Assembly (NCBI RefSeq): GCF_010731735.1
Contig: NZ_AP022588.1
Coordinates: 1,736,001-1,800,000, forward strand
Direction of reading: 5' to 3'
From: Mycolicibacterium sediminis
GTDB lineage: Bacteria; Actinomycetota; Actinomycetes; Mycobacteriales; Mycobacteriaceae
Length of the DNA stretch: 64,000 nucleotides
Shown: in pieces, positions 16,704 through 24,683 of the stretch
Position numbering within the stretch: position 1 is the stretch's first letter
How the letters are laid out: each line of letters starts with the position of its first letter
The notes under the pieces: generated by a model
What the model was told of the DNA's origin: nothing
The model's input: the letters and a program-made list of their open reading frames with translations, nothing else
Database searches by the model: none
Translations under genes and position numbers: made by a program

Positions 16704-18884
16704 CTACGGATCGCGGGGGAGGCCGAGCAGACGCTCGGCGATGATGTTGAGCTGTACCTCGGAGGTACCGCCGTAGATCGTCGTGGCTCGGCCCGCCAGC
16801 AGGTACTCCGCCCACTTGCCGGACTGCTCGCCCTGGTCACCGATCGCCGCGTCGGTGCCGAACGACGACACCCCGAACTCGGCGTACCCCTGCCCGGTCT
16901 TCATCGACAGCAGCTTGCTGATCGCGGCGGCAGGCATCGGATCCCCGCCGGCCAGCGTCAGCAGCGTCGACCGCATGTTCAGCAGCTTGGCGGCGTGTCC
17001 CTCGGCGATCAGCTTGCCCGCGTCGTGCTTCTCGATCTGGTCGAAGTGCCCGTCGCGGACGAACTCCACGAACTGCTCGAGGCTCGCCAGGAACGGCGGC
17101 TCGCTGCTGCCGATCGAGACGCGCTCGTTGGTCAGCGTGTTGCGGCTGACCTCCCAGCCGCGGTCGACCTCGCCCAGCACCATCTCGTCGGGCACGAACA
17201 CGTCGTCGATGAAGACGGTGTTGAACATCGCGTTGCCGGTGAGTTCACGCAGCGGCTTCACCTCGACGCCCTCGGACTTCATGTCGAGCAGGAAGTACGT
17301 GATGCCACCGTGTTTCGGCGCCGACGGGTTGGTGCGTGCGAGCAGGGCGCCCCACTGCGAGAACTGTGCACCGGTGGTCCAGATCTTCTGGCCGGTGATG
17401 CGCCATCCGCCGTCGACCTTGGTGGCCTTGGTGGTCAGGCTGGCCAGGTCGGAGCCGGCGCCGGGCTCGGAGAAGAGCTGGCACCAGATCATCTCGCCGC
17501 GGAAGGTCGGCGGCAGGAACTGCTGCTGCTGGTCGTCGGTGCCGTAGGCGACGATCGACGGGATGATCCAGGCGGCGATGCCCATCTGCGGGCGCTTCAC
17601 CAACCCACCGGCGAATTCCTGCGCGATGATGATCTGCTCGATCGGTGCGGCGGCGCGGCCCCACGGCTTCGGCAGGTGCGGCTGCACCCACCCGCCCTCG
17701 GCGATCGCCGTGGTGCGCTCCTCGCGCGACATCGCCTTCAGCGCATCGACTTCGGTGCGGATCTCCTCGCGGAGCTTCTCGGTGTCGGGGTCCAGGTCGA
17801 TGTTGATCGGGCGCATGCCGGTCGCGGTCGCCACGTCGACCACCTGTTGCGGGTAGTCCGCGGCGCGGCCGAAGCACGCGGCGAGCACGATCGCGCGCCG
17901 GTAGTACACGTTGGTGTCGTGCTCCCAGGTGAACCCGATGCCGCCGTGCACCTGGATGCAGTCTTGGGCGGTGTGCTGCGCGGCGGCCGGTGCCAGCGTG
18001 GCGGCGACGGCCGCGGCGAACTCGTAGTTCGTGTCGTCACCGGTCTCATCGATCGCACGCGCCGCATCCCACACGGCCGCCGTCGCCCGCTCCGTCTCGG
18101 CGATCATGTTGGCGCACTTGTGCTTGATGGCCTGGAACTGGCCGATCGGGCGGCCGAACTGCTCGCGGATCTTGGCGTATTCGGCCGCGGTGTCGGTGGC
18201 CCACCGTGCGACGCCGATGCACTCGGCCGACAGCAGCGTGGACATCAGCGCGCGGGCCCGGGTGCGGCTGAGGTTGGACAGCACGCGGTCGTCGCCGACC
18301 TCGACGGCGTTGGCCCGCACGTGCGCCAGCGGACGCAGTGGGTCGACGCTCGCGACGGGTTCGATCTCGACCTGGTCGGCGTCGAGGACGAGCCATGCCT
18401 CGTCGCCGTCGAGGGCGACGGGGAGCACCAGCAGCGAGGCCTGTCCGGCAGCGGGCACGGCGCGGACCTCGCCGCGGATGACCAGGCCGGCACCCTGCCG
18501 GGTCGCGGTCAGGCTGGAGTCGATCGCGTATGCGCCGATGACCTCGCCGGACGCCAGGCCTTCGAGCCGCTTGTCGTTGGCGTCGTTGGCCGAGATCAGC
18601 GCGCTGGCGATCGCGGACGGTACGAACGGGCCGGGCACCGCGCCGTAGCCGAACTCGGCGAGGACGATGGCCAGTTCGAGGATGCCGAAGCCCTGCCCGC
18701 CGACGTCCTCGGACAGGTGGACGCCCTGCAGGCCCTGCTCGGACGCGCCCTTCCAGTAGGACGGTGGGTTGGCGATCGGAGTCTCCAGCGCCTCGTGCAA
18801 CACGTCGGAGGGGGCCACGCGCTGGACGAACGAGCGCACCGAATCGGCCAGGTCGGTGTGTTCGGACAGGATCGCGATGGGCAT
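16704..18884 (-). CDS. fadE6: Acyl-CoA dehydrogenase FadE6 (two-domain fusion)
   Basis: A 726-residue protein holding two acyl-CoA dehydrogenase domains in tandem, about residues 1-340 and 390-726. The second half shows the strong family signatures WCQLFSEPGAGSDLASL (FAD/substrate), RITGQKIWTTGAQ and the C-terminal ATTIYGGTSEVQLNIIAERLLGLP. The first half is more divergent but keeps the IQVHGGIGFTWEHD motif. It oxidises an acyl-CoA to the enoyl-CoA with FAD. Length and position match M. tuberculosis Rv0271c (731 aa). A 14-bp palindrome lies just before the start codon. Confidence 0.92.
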   Translation of the reverse strand: MPIAILSEHTDLADSVRSFVQRVAPSDVLHEALETPIANPPSYWKGASEQGLQGVHLSEDVGGQGFGILELAIVLAEFGYGAVPGPFVPSAIASALISANDANDKRLEGLASGEVIGAYAIDSSLTATRQGAGLVIRGEVRAVPAAGQASLLVLPVALDGDEAWLVLDADQVEIEPVASVDPLRPLAHVRANAVEVGDDRVLSNLSRTRARALMSTLLSAECIGVARWATDTAAEYAKIREQFGRPIGQFQAIKHKCANMIAETERATAAVWDAARAIDETGDDTNYEFAAAVAATLAPAAAQHTAQDCIQVHGGIGFTWEHDTNVYYRRAIVLAACFGRAADYPQQVVDVATATGMRPINIDLDPDTEKLREEIRTEVDALKAMSREERTTAIAEGGWVQPHLPKPWGRAAAPIEQIIIAQEFAGGLVKRPQMGIAAWIIPSIVAYGTDDQQQQFLPPTFRGEMIWCQLFSEPGAGSDLASLTTKATKVDGGWRITGQKIWTTGAQFSQWGALLARTNPSAPKHGGITYFLLDMKSEGVEVKPLRELTGNAMFNTVFIDDVFVPDEMVLGEVDRGWEVSRNTLTNERVSIGSSEPPFLASLEQFVEFVRDGHFDQIEKHDAGKLIAEGHAAKLLNMRSTLLTLAGGDPMPAAAISKLLSMKTGQGYAEFGVSSFGTDAAIGDQGEQSGKWAEYLLAGRATTIYGGTSEVQLNIIAERLLGLPRDP

Positions 18885-18900
18885 GCGGGTCTCCTCTGAT

Positions 18901-18922
18901 CAACCGGTCGGTTGGGACCGAC
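18901..18922. promoter_or_regulatory. Candidate TetR-type operator upstream of fadE6
   Basis: CAACCG-gt-CGGTTG (18901-18914) overlaps GTCGGT-tggg-ACCGAC (18907-18922), 17-38 bases before the fadE6 start. Symmetric ACCGGTCGGT-like sites are typical of TetR-family fatty-acid regulators. A TetR gene, a homologue of Rv0275c, is 3 kb away. Confidence 0.5.
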
Positions 18923-18969
18923 GTTACCCAATGCACCGGGAGGCGCGTCAAGCACGTCGTTCACCAGGT

Positions 18970-19941
18970 TCACCAGGTGGGCTGAACCCCGTTGACGACG
19001 TTCGCCAGTTCGCGTCCGTCGCGCAGCCGCTCGCAGTTGTCGACGGCCTCCGCGAGGTATCGCCGCATGGTGTCGGCGGTGTACCAGGTGACGTGCGGGG
19101 TGACGACGACGTTGTCGAGCGCCAGCAGTGGATTGTCGGCGGGTACTGGCTCCTCGCCGAACACGTCGAGGCCGGCCGCCGCCAGGCGCCCGTCGCGCAG
19201 TGCGTCCACCAGTGCGGACTCGTCGACGATGGGGCCGCGCGAGGTGTTGACCAGGACGGCGTCGGCCCGCATCGCGGCGAGCCCCTCGGTGCCGATGAGT
19301 CCCCTCGTGGCGTCGGTGAGCGGCAGGTGCAGGGAGACGACGTCGCTCTCGGCGAGCAGGTCGGGCAGCGATCGCCAGCCCCGGTGGCCGTCGTCCCCGG
19401 TGCTGGTGTGCACGACGGTCGCGCCCATCGCCGACACGATGGTCTCGACCCGCTTGGCGACGTTGCCGTACCCGACCAACCCGACCGTGCAGCCGCCGAT
19501 GTCGCGCACGGTCTCGCCGAGCGTCGGGTCCGACGGCCAGCCCGCACCCGCACGGGTGGCCCGGTCGAGCACGACGAGTCTGCGCAGGGCGGCGAGCATC
19601 AGCAGGACGGTGCCCTCCGCGACCGAGGGCGCGTTGGCGCCGGGCATGTTCGCGACCGCGATGCCCCGCCGGGTGGCGGCGTCGACGTCGATGGTGTTGA
19701 CTCCCGCGCCGAGCTTGTGGATGAGCCTGCACTTTCCGGCGCCGTCGACGTCGCCGGCCGAGAGCGGCCGCAGCACGTGCCAGACGACGTCGGCCTCGGG
19801 CAGTTCGCGGTGGAACGCGTCATCGTCGCTCTCGGCGCAGAACCGGACGTCGAGCCAGTCGGAGTGCGGTGTCAGAAGCCCGCGGACCTTGTCGCCCGGT
19901 ACGAAGTGGGCCAGCACCCGGATGGTCACGTCAGTCCTCAC
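18970..19941 (-). CDS. D-2-hydroxyacid dehydrogenase, NAD(P)-dependent
   Basis: A 323-residue protein of the D-isomer-specific 2-hydroxyacid dehydrogenase family. The catalytic Arg is in VNTSRGPIVDE, the Glu in LDVFGEEP and the His in VVTPHVTWYT. The NAD motif is GLVGYGNVAKRVE (GxGxxx with one substitution). It interconverts a 2-keto acid and a D-2-hydroxyacid. The GTG at 19941 follows GAAGGG; a GTG four codons later is an alternative. It begins 6 bases after the alpha/beta hydrolase stop on the same strand, so the two are an operon. This gene has no counterpart at this place in M. tuberculosis, from memory. Confidence 0.85.
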   Translation of the reverse strand: MRTDVTIRVLAHFVPGDKVRGLLTPHSDWLDVRFCAESDDDAFHRELPEADVVWHVLRPLSAGDVDGAGKCRLIHKLGAGVNTIDVDAATRRGIAVANMPGANAPSVAEGTVLLMLAALRRLVVLDRATRAGAGWPSDPTLGETVRDIGGCTVGLVGYGNVAKRVETIVSAMGATVVHTSTGDDGHRGWRSLPDLLAESDVVSLHLPLTDATRGLIGTEGLAAMRADAVLVNTSRGPIVDESALVDALRDGRLAAAGLDVFGEEPVPADNPLLALDNVVVTPHVTWYTADTMRRYLAEAVDNCERLRDGRELANVVNGVQPTW

Positions 19942-19947
19942 TTCCCT

Positions 19948-21084
19948 TCAGCGGAACCGCTTCGCGATCCACTTGGCGATCAGGTCGGCCTGCTCGCTGC
20001 GCGCGCCGGGAGTGGTGAAGTAGTGGTCCGAGTCGATCGCGCACAGGGTCCTGTCGGTGCTCGCCAGCGCGTCGTGGATGCGGCGGGCGTCCGACGGGAA
20101 GACGCCGGTGTCCTGCTCGGCGTTGATCACCAGGGCGGGGACGTCGATGCGCGCGAGGTGCGGCTCGGCACTGGTCTGCGCGTGACGCAGGCTCCACATG
20201 CCCAGCCAGCTCCGCAGCGTGCAGGCCGCGGCGATGCCCCGGGCCGACCGGTTGGCCCGGGCGGGTTGCCCTGCGTAGCAGGTGTTCGGCGGTCGCTTCG
20301 TCGGTTCGATCGTGGGGTCGACCATGCGCGGGTCGGCCCACGTCCGGTGCACGGTGAACGGCCGATCGGAGAACCCGGCGGCGCGCACGCGGGTGAACTC
20401 CCGCTCGACCCAGTCGGTGATGGCGTGGTTCCGGGCGACCTGCGCCGCCCGATAGCGCTCGACGAAGTCGGCCGGATACGGCGGTCCGTTGCCGCCTTCG
20501 AACAGGTCGAGATCGGGATCGGTGGCCACCGGGTCGGCCTCGTCGACCACCGCGCCGTCCATCCACGCCGTCAGCACCTCGGGCCGGCCCGGATGGGCCG
20601 CGCTCGCCACGTACCCGTCGGCTGCCTCGAGTTCGCCGAGGCCCGCCGCCGGACGCATGCCGTCCATCGGCGTCACGTGGGGATCGACGGCCTGCGCCTG
20701 GTAGGCGGCCATCAACGAACCACCCCCCGAATTACCCAGCAGCACCACGGCTTCCACGTTCTGCACCTCGCGCAGCCAGCGCACGCCGACGCCGATGTCC
20801 ACGAGGGCGTGGTCGAGCAGGAAGCTGCTCTCGAACCCGCGGAACCGGGTGTTCCAGCCCAGGAAGCCCACTCCCCGGGTCGCCATGTAGTCGGCGAGGT
20901 AGTGCTCGGAGAAGTCGACCTGATAGTGGGTGGCGATCATCGCCACCTTCGGCTTGCGGCCGACACCGCGGTAGTAGATCCCCTGGCAGGGGTGGCCGCC
21001 CGATCCGGCGCGCCGAGCCGACGGCGAGTCCACTCCGATGAACTCCCGGATGACGCCGGGGGTCGTCCCCGAACCGCCGCTCAC
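19948..21084 (-). CDS. Alpha/beta hydrolase (Rv0272c-like)
   Basis: A 378-residue alpha/beta hydrolase. The nucleophile elbow reads VVLLGNSGGGSLMAAYQ (GNSGG), an Asp candidate lies in VINAEQDTGVFP and the His in AIDSDHYFTTPG. Length and synteny match M. tuberculosis Rv0272c (377 aa). The GTG at 21084 is chosen because CGGAG precedes it by 7 bases and because length then agrees with Rv0272c; a GTG at 21165 would add 27 residues of unlikely composition. It is divergent from the glyoxalase-fold gene and overlaps no neighbour. Esterase or amidase activity is a family inference only. Confidence 0.82.
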   Translation of the reverse strand: MSGGSGTTPGVIREFIGVDSPSARRAGSGGHPCQGIYYRGVGRKPKVAMIATHYQVDFSEHYLADYMATRGVGFLGWNTRFRGFESSFLLDHALVDIGVGVRWLREVQNVEAVVLLGNSGGGSLMAAYQAQAVDPHVTPMDGMRPAAGLGELEAADGYVASAAHPGRPEVLTAWMDGAVVDEADPVATDPDLDLFEGGNGPPYPADFVERYRAAQVARNHAITDWVEREFTRVRAAGFSDRPFTVHRTWADPRMVDPTIEPTKRPPNTCYAGQPARANRSARGIAAACTLRSWLGMWSLRHAQTSAEPHLARIDVPALVINAEQDTGVFPSDARRIHDALASTDRTLCAIDSDHYFTTPGARSEQADLIAKWIAKRFR

Positions 21085-21267
21085 CGAAACGCTCCGGAGC
21101 GTGAGTGGTTGCAGGCGGGCGCGATTCGCGTCGACCGGCCACGTCCGTTCGGGTCGTGCGCGCACGGGATGACCGTCATGGCGTCCTCGCGTCGTTGTTC
21201 GGAGCAGACTGACGATGTTAGATTCACATACTGATCTTGACCAGACCTCAGAGTCGAGGAACGCGCG

Positions 21268-21846
21268 ATGATCAAGCCGGATAACGCCAATTCCGAGTTC
21301 GAACTCGGCGGCATCAACCACGTCGCGCTGGTGTGCGCCGACATGGCCAAGACCGTCGACTTCTACTCGAACGTCCTGGGGATGCCCCTGGTGAAGTCGC
21401 TGGACCTGCCGGGCGGGATGGGCCAGCACTTCTTCTTCGACGCGGGCAACGGGGACTGCGTCGCATTCTTCTGGTTCGCGCAGGCTCCCGACGGCGTGCC
21501 GGGGATCTCGGCACCCGCGGCCATCCCGGGGATCGGCGAGATCGTCAGCGCGGTCGGGTCGCTCAACCACCTGGCCTTCCACGTCCCCGCAGAGAAGTTC
21601 GACGAGTACCGTCGGCGGCTCAAGGAGAAGGGCGTGCGCGTCGGCCCGGTCCTCAACCACGACGAGAGCCCTGCCCAGGTGTCCGCGTCCGTCCACCCCG
21701 GGGTGTACGTCCGCTCGTTCTACTTCCAGGACCCCGACGGCATCACGCTCGAATTCGCCTGCTGGACCAAGGAGTTCACCACCGCCGACACCGGGACGGT
21801 GCCGCGGACCGCAGCCGATCGACGGCCGCCGGTCGACGCGCGCTGA
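21268..21846 (+). CDS. VOC-family dioxygenase-like protein (Rv0274-like)
   Basis: A 192-residue two-module vicinal-oxygen-chelate protein. Likely metal ligands are H in GGINHVALVCADM, H in LNHLAFHVP and E in ITLEFACWT, the extradiol-dioxygenase/glyoxalase arrangement. GAGGAA precedes the ATG at 21268. Length and context match M. tuberculosis Rv0274 (193 aa). The C-terminal 20 residues are low complexity and probably disordered. It converges with a TetR gene 12 bases away. The substrate is unknown. Confidence 0.84.
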   Translation: MIKPDNANSEFELGGINHVALVCADMAKTVDFYSNVLGMPLVKSLDLPGGMGQHFFFDAGNGDCVAFFWFAQAPDGVPGISAPAAIPGIGEIVSAVGSLNHLAFHVPAEKFDEYRRRLKEKGVRVGPVLNHDESPAQVSASVHPGVYVRSFYFQDPDGITLEFACWTKEFTTADTGTVPRTAADRRPPVDAR

Positions 21847-21858
21847 CCGCGCGTCTCG

Positions 21859-22542
21859 TCAGGACTCCGCGCCGCCGTAGAGCCGTGGCTGACTGATCTC
21901 GTCGAGGATGGCGGCCAGCTGGTCGACCAGCTCGTCGGGGGAGAGGTCGACGTCCCCGGCCAGCCACGCGCTGATGGTCTGACCGACGCCGCCGACGGCG
22001 AAGTGCGCCGTGGCCATCCCCTTGCGGGTGGTGTGGTCCCCGCCGACCTTGAGCGCGACGCCGATCTCCCGTCCGTACAGCGTCGCGAGCAGGACGCCGG
22101 ACTCGGCACGCTTGGCGTTGACGACGGCATTGGAGAGCTGCGCGTTGAACAGGAGCCCGCCGATCCGGGGGTCCGACGCCACGGTGCGCACGATGTTGGC
22201 CATGCCCGCGCGGTTCTGATCGGTCTGCGGTGCGGCGGCGACGGCGGCCTGCGTGGTGGTGGCGAGTTCGGCGATGACGGCGTCGAACACCGCTCCGACG
22301 AATTGGTCCTTGTCGGCGAAGGTCTCGTAGAAGTAGCGCGCGGCGAGGCCCGCACCCCGGCAGACGGCGCGCACGGTCAACTCGGGCGGTGGGGTCTGGG
22401 AGGTGTCGCCGAGCAGGTCGAGACCGGCCTCGATGAAACGCCTCCGGCGGTCGGCCAGGCGCTGGGCCGCGTCGACTCCGCGATACGGCCGCACCTGGGC
22501 CCTGGTCTCCGCCACGCGCACCATCTTGACACCCACTGCCAT
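21859..22542 (-). CDS. TetR-family transcriptional regulator (Rv0275c-like)
   Basis: A 227-residue TetR protein. The DNA-binding domain spans about residues 20-70 (RRRRFIEAGLDLLGD, then VCRGAGLAARYFYETFADKDQF). Position between the Rv0274- and Rv0276-like genes supports identity with Rv0275c. Starts at 22542 and 22524 are both possible, neither with a strong ribosome binding site; the longer is reported. It is divergent from the MpaB-like gene across 54 bases, so it probably controls that gene and itself. It is also a candidate for binding the palindrome at fadE6. Confidence 0.84.
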   Translation of the reverse strand: MAVGVKMVRVAETRAQVRPYRGVDAAQRLADRRRRFIEAGLDLLGDTSQTPPPELTVRAVCRGAGLAARYFYETFADKDQFVGAVFDAVIAELATTTQAAVAAAPQTDQNRAGMANIVRTVASDPRIGGLLFNAQLSNAVVNAKRAESGVLLATLYGREIGVALKVGGDHTTRKGMATAHFAVGGVGQTISAWLAGDVDLSPDELVDQLAAILDEISQPRLYGGAES

Positions 22543-22596
22543 CGGCTGCAATATCAGGAAACACTCGTTCTCACTTATGCACCGAAGGGGCGGCCG

Positions 22597-23484
22597 ATGA
22601 CGGTCAGCGACAGCCACGTCGAGCGGGCGGTCAGCGCTCCGGCCAGACCCTCGGCACCCCGCCGCCGCGGTGCCCACTTCGACGACGGGCTCATGGGCGT
22701 GGCACTCCTGGCAGGCCCGGCGAACGTGATCATGCAGTTGGCTCGGCCCGGCGTCGGATACGGCGTCTACGAGAGCCGCGTCGAGAGCGGTCGCGTCGAC
22801 CTCCACCCGATCAAGCGCGCGCGGACCACCTTCACCTACCTCGCCGTCGCCACGAAGGGTTCGGACGCGCAGCGCAAGGCGTTCCGCCGGGCCGTCAACA
22901 CCGCTCACGCGCAGGTGTACTCGACCGACGAGAGCCCGGTGAAGTACCACGCGTTCGACAAGGACCTGCAACTCTGGGTCGCCGCGTGCCTCTACAAGGG
23001 CGGGGTCGACGTCTACCGCCTGTTCGTCGGAGAACTCGACGACGAGACGGCGGACCAGCACTACGCCGACGGGGCGCGGCTCGGGACCACGCTGCAGGTC
23101 CCGCCGGAGATGTGGCCCGCGGACCGCGCCGCCTTCGACGACTACTGGCAGCGCTCGCTCGATCAGGTGCACATCGACGACACGCTGCGCGACTACCTGT
23201 ATCCCATTGCGGCGAACCGCATCCGGGGCGTCCGGCTGCCGGGGTTCGTCCAGCGCCGCGCCGAGGCCTTCGCCCTGTTGATCACCACCGGGTTCCTGCC
23301 CCAGCGCTTCCGCGACGAGATGCGGCTGCCGTGGGACGACGGACGGCAGCGGGCCTTCGACCGCGTGATGTCGGTGTTGCGCATGGCCAATCACGCACTG
23401 CCGAGCGTGGTGCGCCAGTTCCCGTTCAACGTCCTGCTCAAGGACGTGGACCGACGGATCCGGACCGGGCGACCGCTGATCTGA
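22597..23484 (+). CDS. MpaB-family (DUF2236) oxygenase-like protein (Rv0276-like)
   Basis: A 295-residue protein of the oxygenase MpaB/DUF2236 family. The N-terminal segment LLAGPANVIMQLARPGVGYGV and the mid-protein YSTDESPVKYHAFDKDLQLWVAACLY are family hallmarks; the His in KYHAFD is the expected heme/metal-proximal region. Relatives include the rubber-cleaving latex clearing protein, but most mycobacterial members are uncharacterised. The ATG at 22597 follows GAAGGGG. Synteny matches Rv0276 (306 aa). A hairpin lies just beyond its stop. Confidence 0.8.
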   Translation: MTVSDSHVERAVSAPARPSAPRRRGAHFDDGLMGVALLAGPANVIMQLARPGVGYGVYESRVESGRVDLHPIKRARTTFTYLAVATKGSDAQRKAFRRAVNTAHAQVYSTDESPVKYHAFDKDLQLWVAACLYKGGVDVYRLFVGELDDETADQHYADGARLGTTLQVPPEMWPADRAAFDDYWQRSLDQVHIDDTLRDYLYPIAANRIRGVRLPGFVQRRAEAFALLITTGFLPQRFRDEMRLPWDDGRQRAFDRVMSVLRMANHALPSVVRQFPFNVLLKDVDRRIRTGRPLI

Positions 23485-23502
23485 GGGCGGACGGGGGAAC
23501 GA

Positions 23503-23559
23503 CGAGAGTTGCATTTCGTAGACGTCCACTCGCAACGTCGCGCCAAAATGCAACTCTCG
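23503..23559. terminator. Long perfect inverted repeat after the MpaB-like gene
   Basis: Perfect 14-base arms CGAGAGTTGCATTT (23503-23516) and AAATGCAACTCTCG (23546-23559) flank a 29-base loop, 18 bases after the stop codon and 78 before the next gene on the same strand. There is no T tract. It is probably a terminator or an RNA-stabilising 3' structure. Confidence 0.6.
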
Positions 23560-23637
23560 CGGTTCCGCATCCGCAGAGCCGCCGGGCCCTGAAACCATGC
23601 CCCGGGGCTGTCAGGATCCCGGCGTAGTCTCGGCCGA

Positions 23638-24558
23638 ATGCGACCCCACGGCGACGACCGGGACACCTGGGACATCACCACCAGCGTCGGTTCGACGGCG
23701 CTCTACGTCGCCGCCGCCCGCGCGCTCGAGGCGCAGAAGCCCGACGCCCTCGCCGTGGATCCGTTCGCGGAGGTCTTCTGCCGCGCGGTCGGCGGCGACT
23801 GGGCCGACGTACTCGACCCCGCGGCGGGCGACGGGACCGGCCAGGGCGTGTTCGGTCTCCGGTCCGACTTCGGTGGGCACTTCGTCTCCTTCCAGGGTGC
23901 GCGCACCCGGTACTTCGACGCCTACTTCGCCCGCGCGGCGGACGCGGGCGTCGACCAGATCGTGGTGCTCGCCGCCGGCCTGGACTCGCGGGCGTACCGA
24001 CTGCCGTGGCGTGATGGCACCCGGGTCTACGAACTGGACCAGCCGCAGGTCCTCGACTTCAAGCGGCAGGTGCTCGCCAGCAACGGTGCCGAACCCCGCG
24101 CCGAGCGCCGCGAGGTGGCGATCGACCTGCGGGACGACTGGCCGGCGGCGCTGCGCGATGCGGGCTTCGACCCCACCCGCCCGTCGGCCTGGATCGCCGA
24201 GGGCCTGCTCATCTACCTGCCGGCGAGCGCTCAGGAGCAATTGTTCGCCGGCATCGACGACTTGGCGTGCCCCGGCAGCTGGGTGGCCGTCGAGGAGGGC
24301 AGGCCGATGCCCGACGAGATGTTTCGGGCAAAGCAGCAGGAGGAGCGCGACGCCGGCGAGGACGGCTCGTTCTTCACGCTCGTCTACAACGAGCAAACGG
24401 CTCCCGCGCAGGAGTGGTTCACCCGGCACGGCTGGGACGCCGACACCACCGCTCTGCCCGACCACCTCGCCCGGCTCGGCAGGCCCGTGGCCGCCGAGGA
24501 CTCGGAGGCGGGCCCGATGCTGGCCTCGATCAGTCTGGTGACCGCCCGCAAGGTGTGA
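23638..24558 (+). CDS. Class I SAM-dependent methyltransferase, TIGR00027 family (Rv0281-like)
   Basis: A 306-residue putative SAM-dependent methyltransferase of the large mycobacterial TIGR00027 family. Features are [16 protein letters not shown] at the N-terminus, [16 protein letters not shown] (SAM loop with the family GLDSRAYRL motif), [13 protein letters not shown], and [11 protein letters not shown] before a cap domain. The methyl acceptor is unknown for the family. Synteny with Rv0281, immediately before ESX-3, is exact. Its stop codon lies inside a 14-bp palindrome at the border of the ESX-3 promoter region. Confidence 0.88.
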   Translation: MRPHGDDRDTWDITTSVGSTALYVAAARALEAQKPDALAVDPFAEVFCRAVGGDWADVLDPAAGDGTGQGVFGLRSDFGGHFVSFQGARTRYFDAYFARAADAGVDQIVVLAAGLDSRAYRLPWRDGTRVYELDQPQVLDFKRQVLASNGAEPRAERREVAIDLRDDWPAALRDAGFDPTRPSAWIAEGLLIYLPASAQEQLFAGIDDLACPGSWVAVEEGRPMPDEMFRAKQQEERDAGEDGSFFTLVYNEQTAPAQEWFTRHGWDADTTALPDHLARLGRPVAAEDSEAGPMLASISLVTARKV

Positions 24559-24568
24559 CTGCAGTCAC
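24555..24568. promoter_or_regulatory. 14-bp perfect palindrome at the upstream edge of the ESX-3 promoter
   Basis: GTGACTGCAGTCAC is self-complementary and includes the methyltransferase stop TGA. It lies 32 bases before the first IdeR-like box. It could be a dimeric regulator site or, folded with a TGCA loop, a weak terminator. It does not resemble the mycobacterial Zur box as I know it. Confidence 0.35.
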
Positions 24569-24599
24569 CCACCGGGGGACGCACCGTGCGTCTCGACAG

Positions 24600-24618
24600 T
24601 TAAGTTATGCAATGCTAA
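24600..24618. promoter_or_regulatory. IdeR-like iron box 1 upstream of eccA3
   Basis: TTAAGTTATGCAATGCTAA matches the IdeR consensus TTAGGTTAGGCTAACCTAA at 14 of 19 positions by eye. IdeR with Fe(II) represses ESX-3 in M. tuberculosis and M. smegmatis (established). The weaker of two boxes. Confidence 0.68.
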
Positions 24619-24628
24619 CTTCGCGGAG

Positions 24629-24647
24629 TTAGCTTAGGCATACTTAA
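24629..24647. promoter_or_regulatory. IdeR-like iron box 2 upstream of eccA3
   Basis: TTAGCTTAGGCATACTTAA matches the IdeR consensus at 15 of 19 positions by eye, ending 36 bases before the eccA3 ATG. Box centres are 29 bp apart. Its position suggests overlap with the core promoter, so iron-loaded IdeR would block transcription of the whole ESX-3 operon. Confidence 0.8.
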
Positions 24648-24683
24648 GGGAGATGGCGGGGGCGTGAGTCTCCGTGACCACAC

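Noticed and set aside
16542..18899. 785-residue plus-strand open frame opposite fadE6
   Set aside because: Long only because of GC-rich codon usage; Arg/Gly/His-rich and motif-free, whereas fadE6 on the other strand is complete.
21081..21350. Minus-strand ATG frame upstream of the hydrolase with a ribosome-site-like GAGGA
   Set aside because: It is out of frame with the hydrolase, antisense to the start of the glyoxalase-fold gene, and encodes no recognisable domain.
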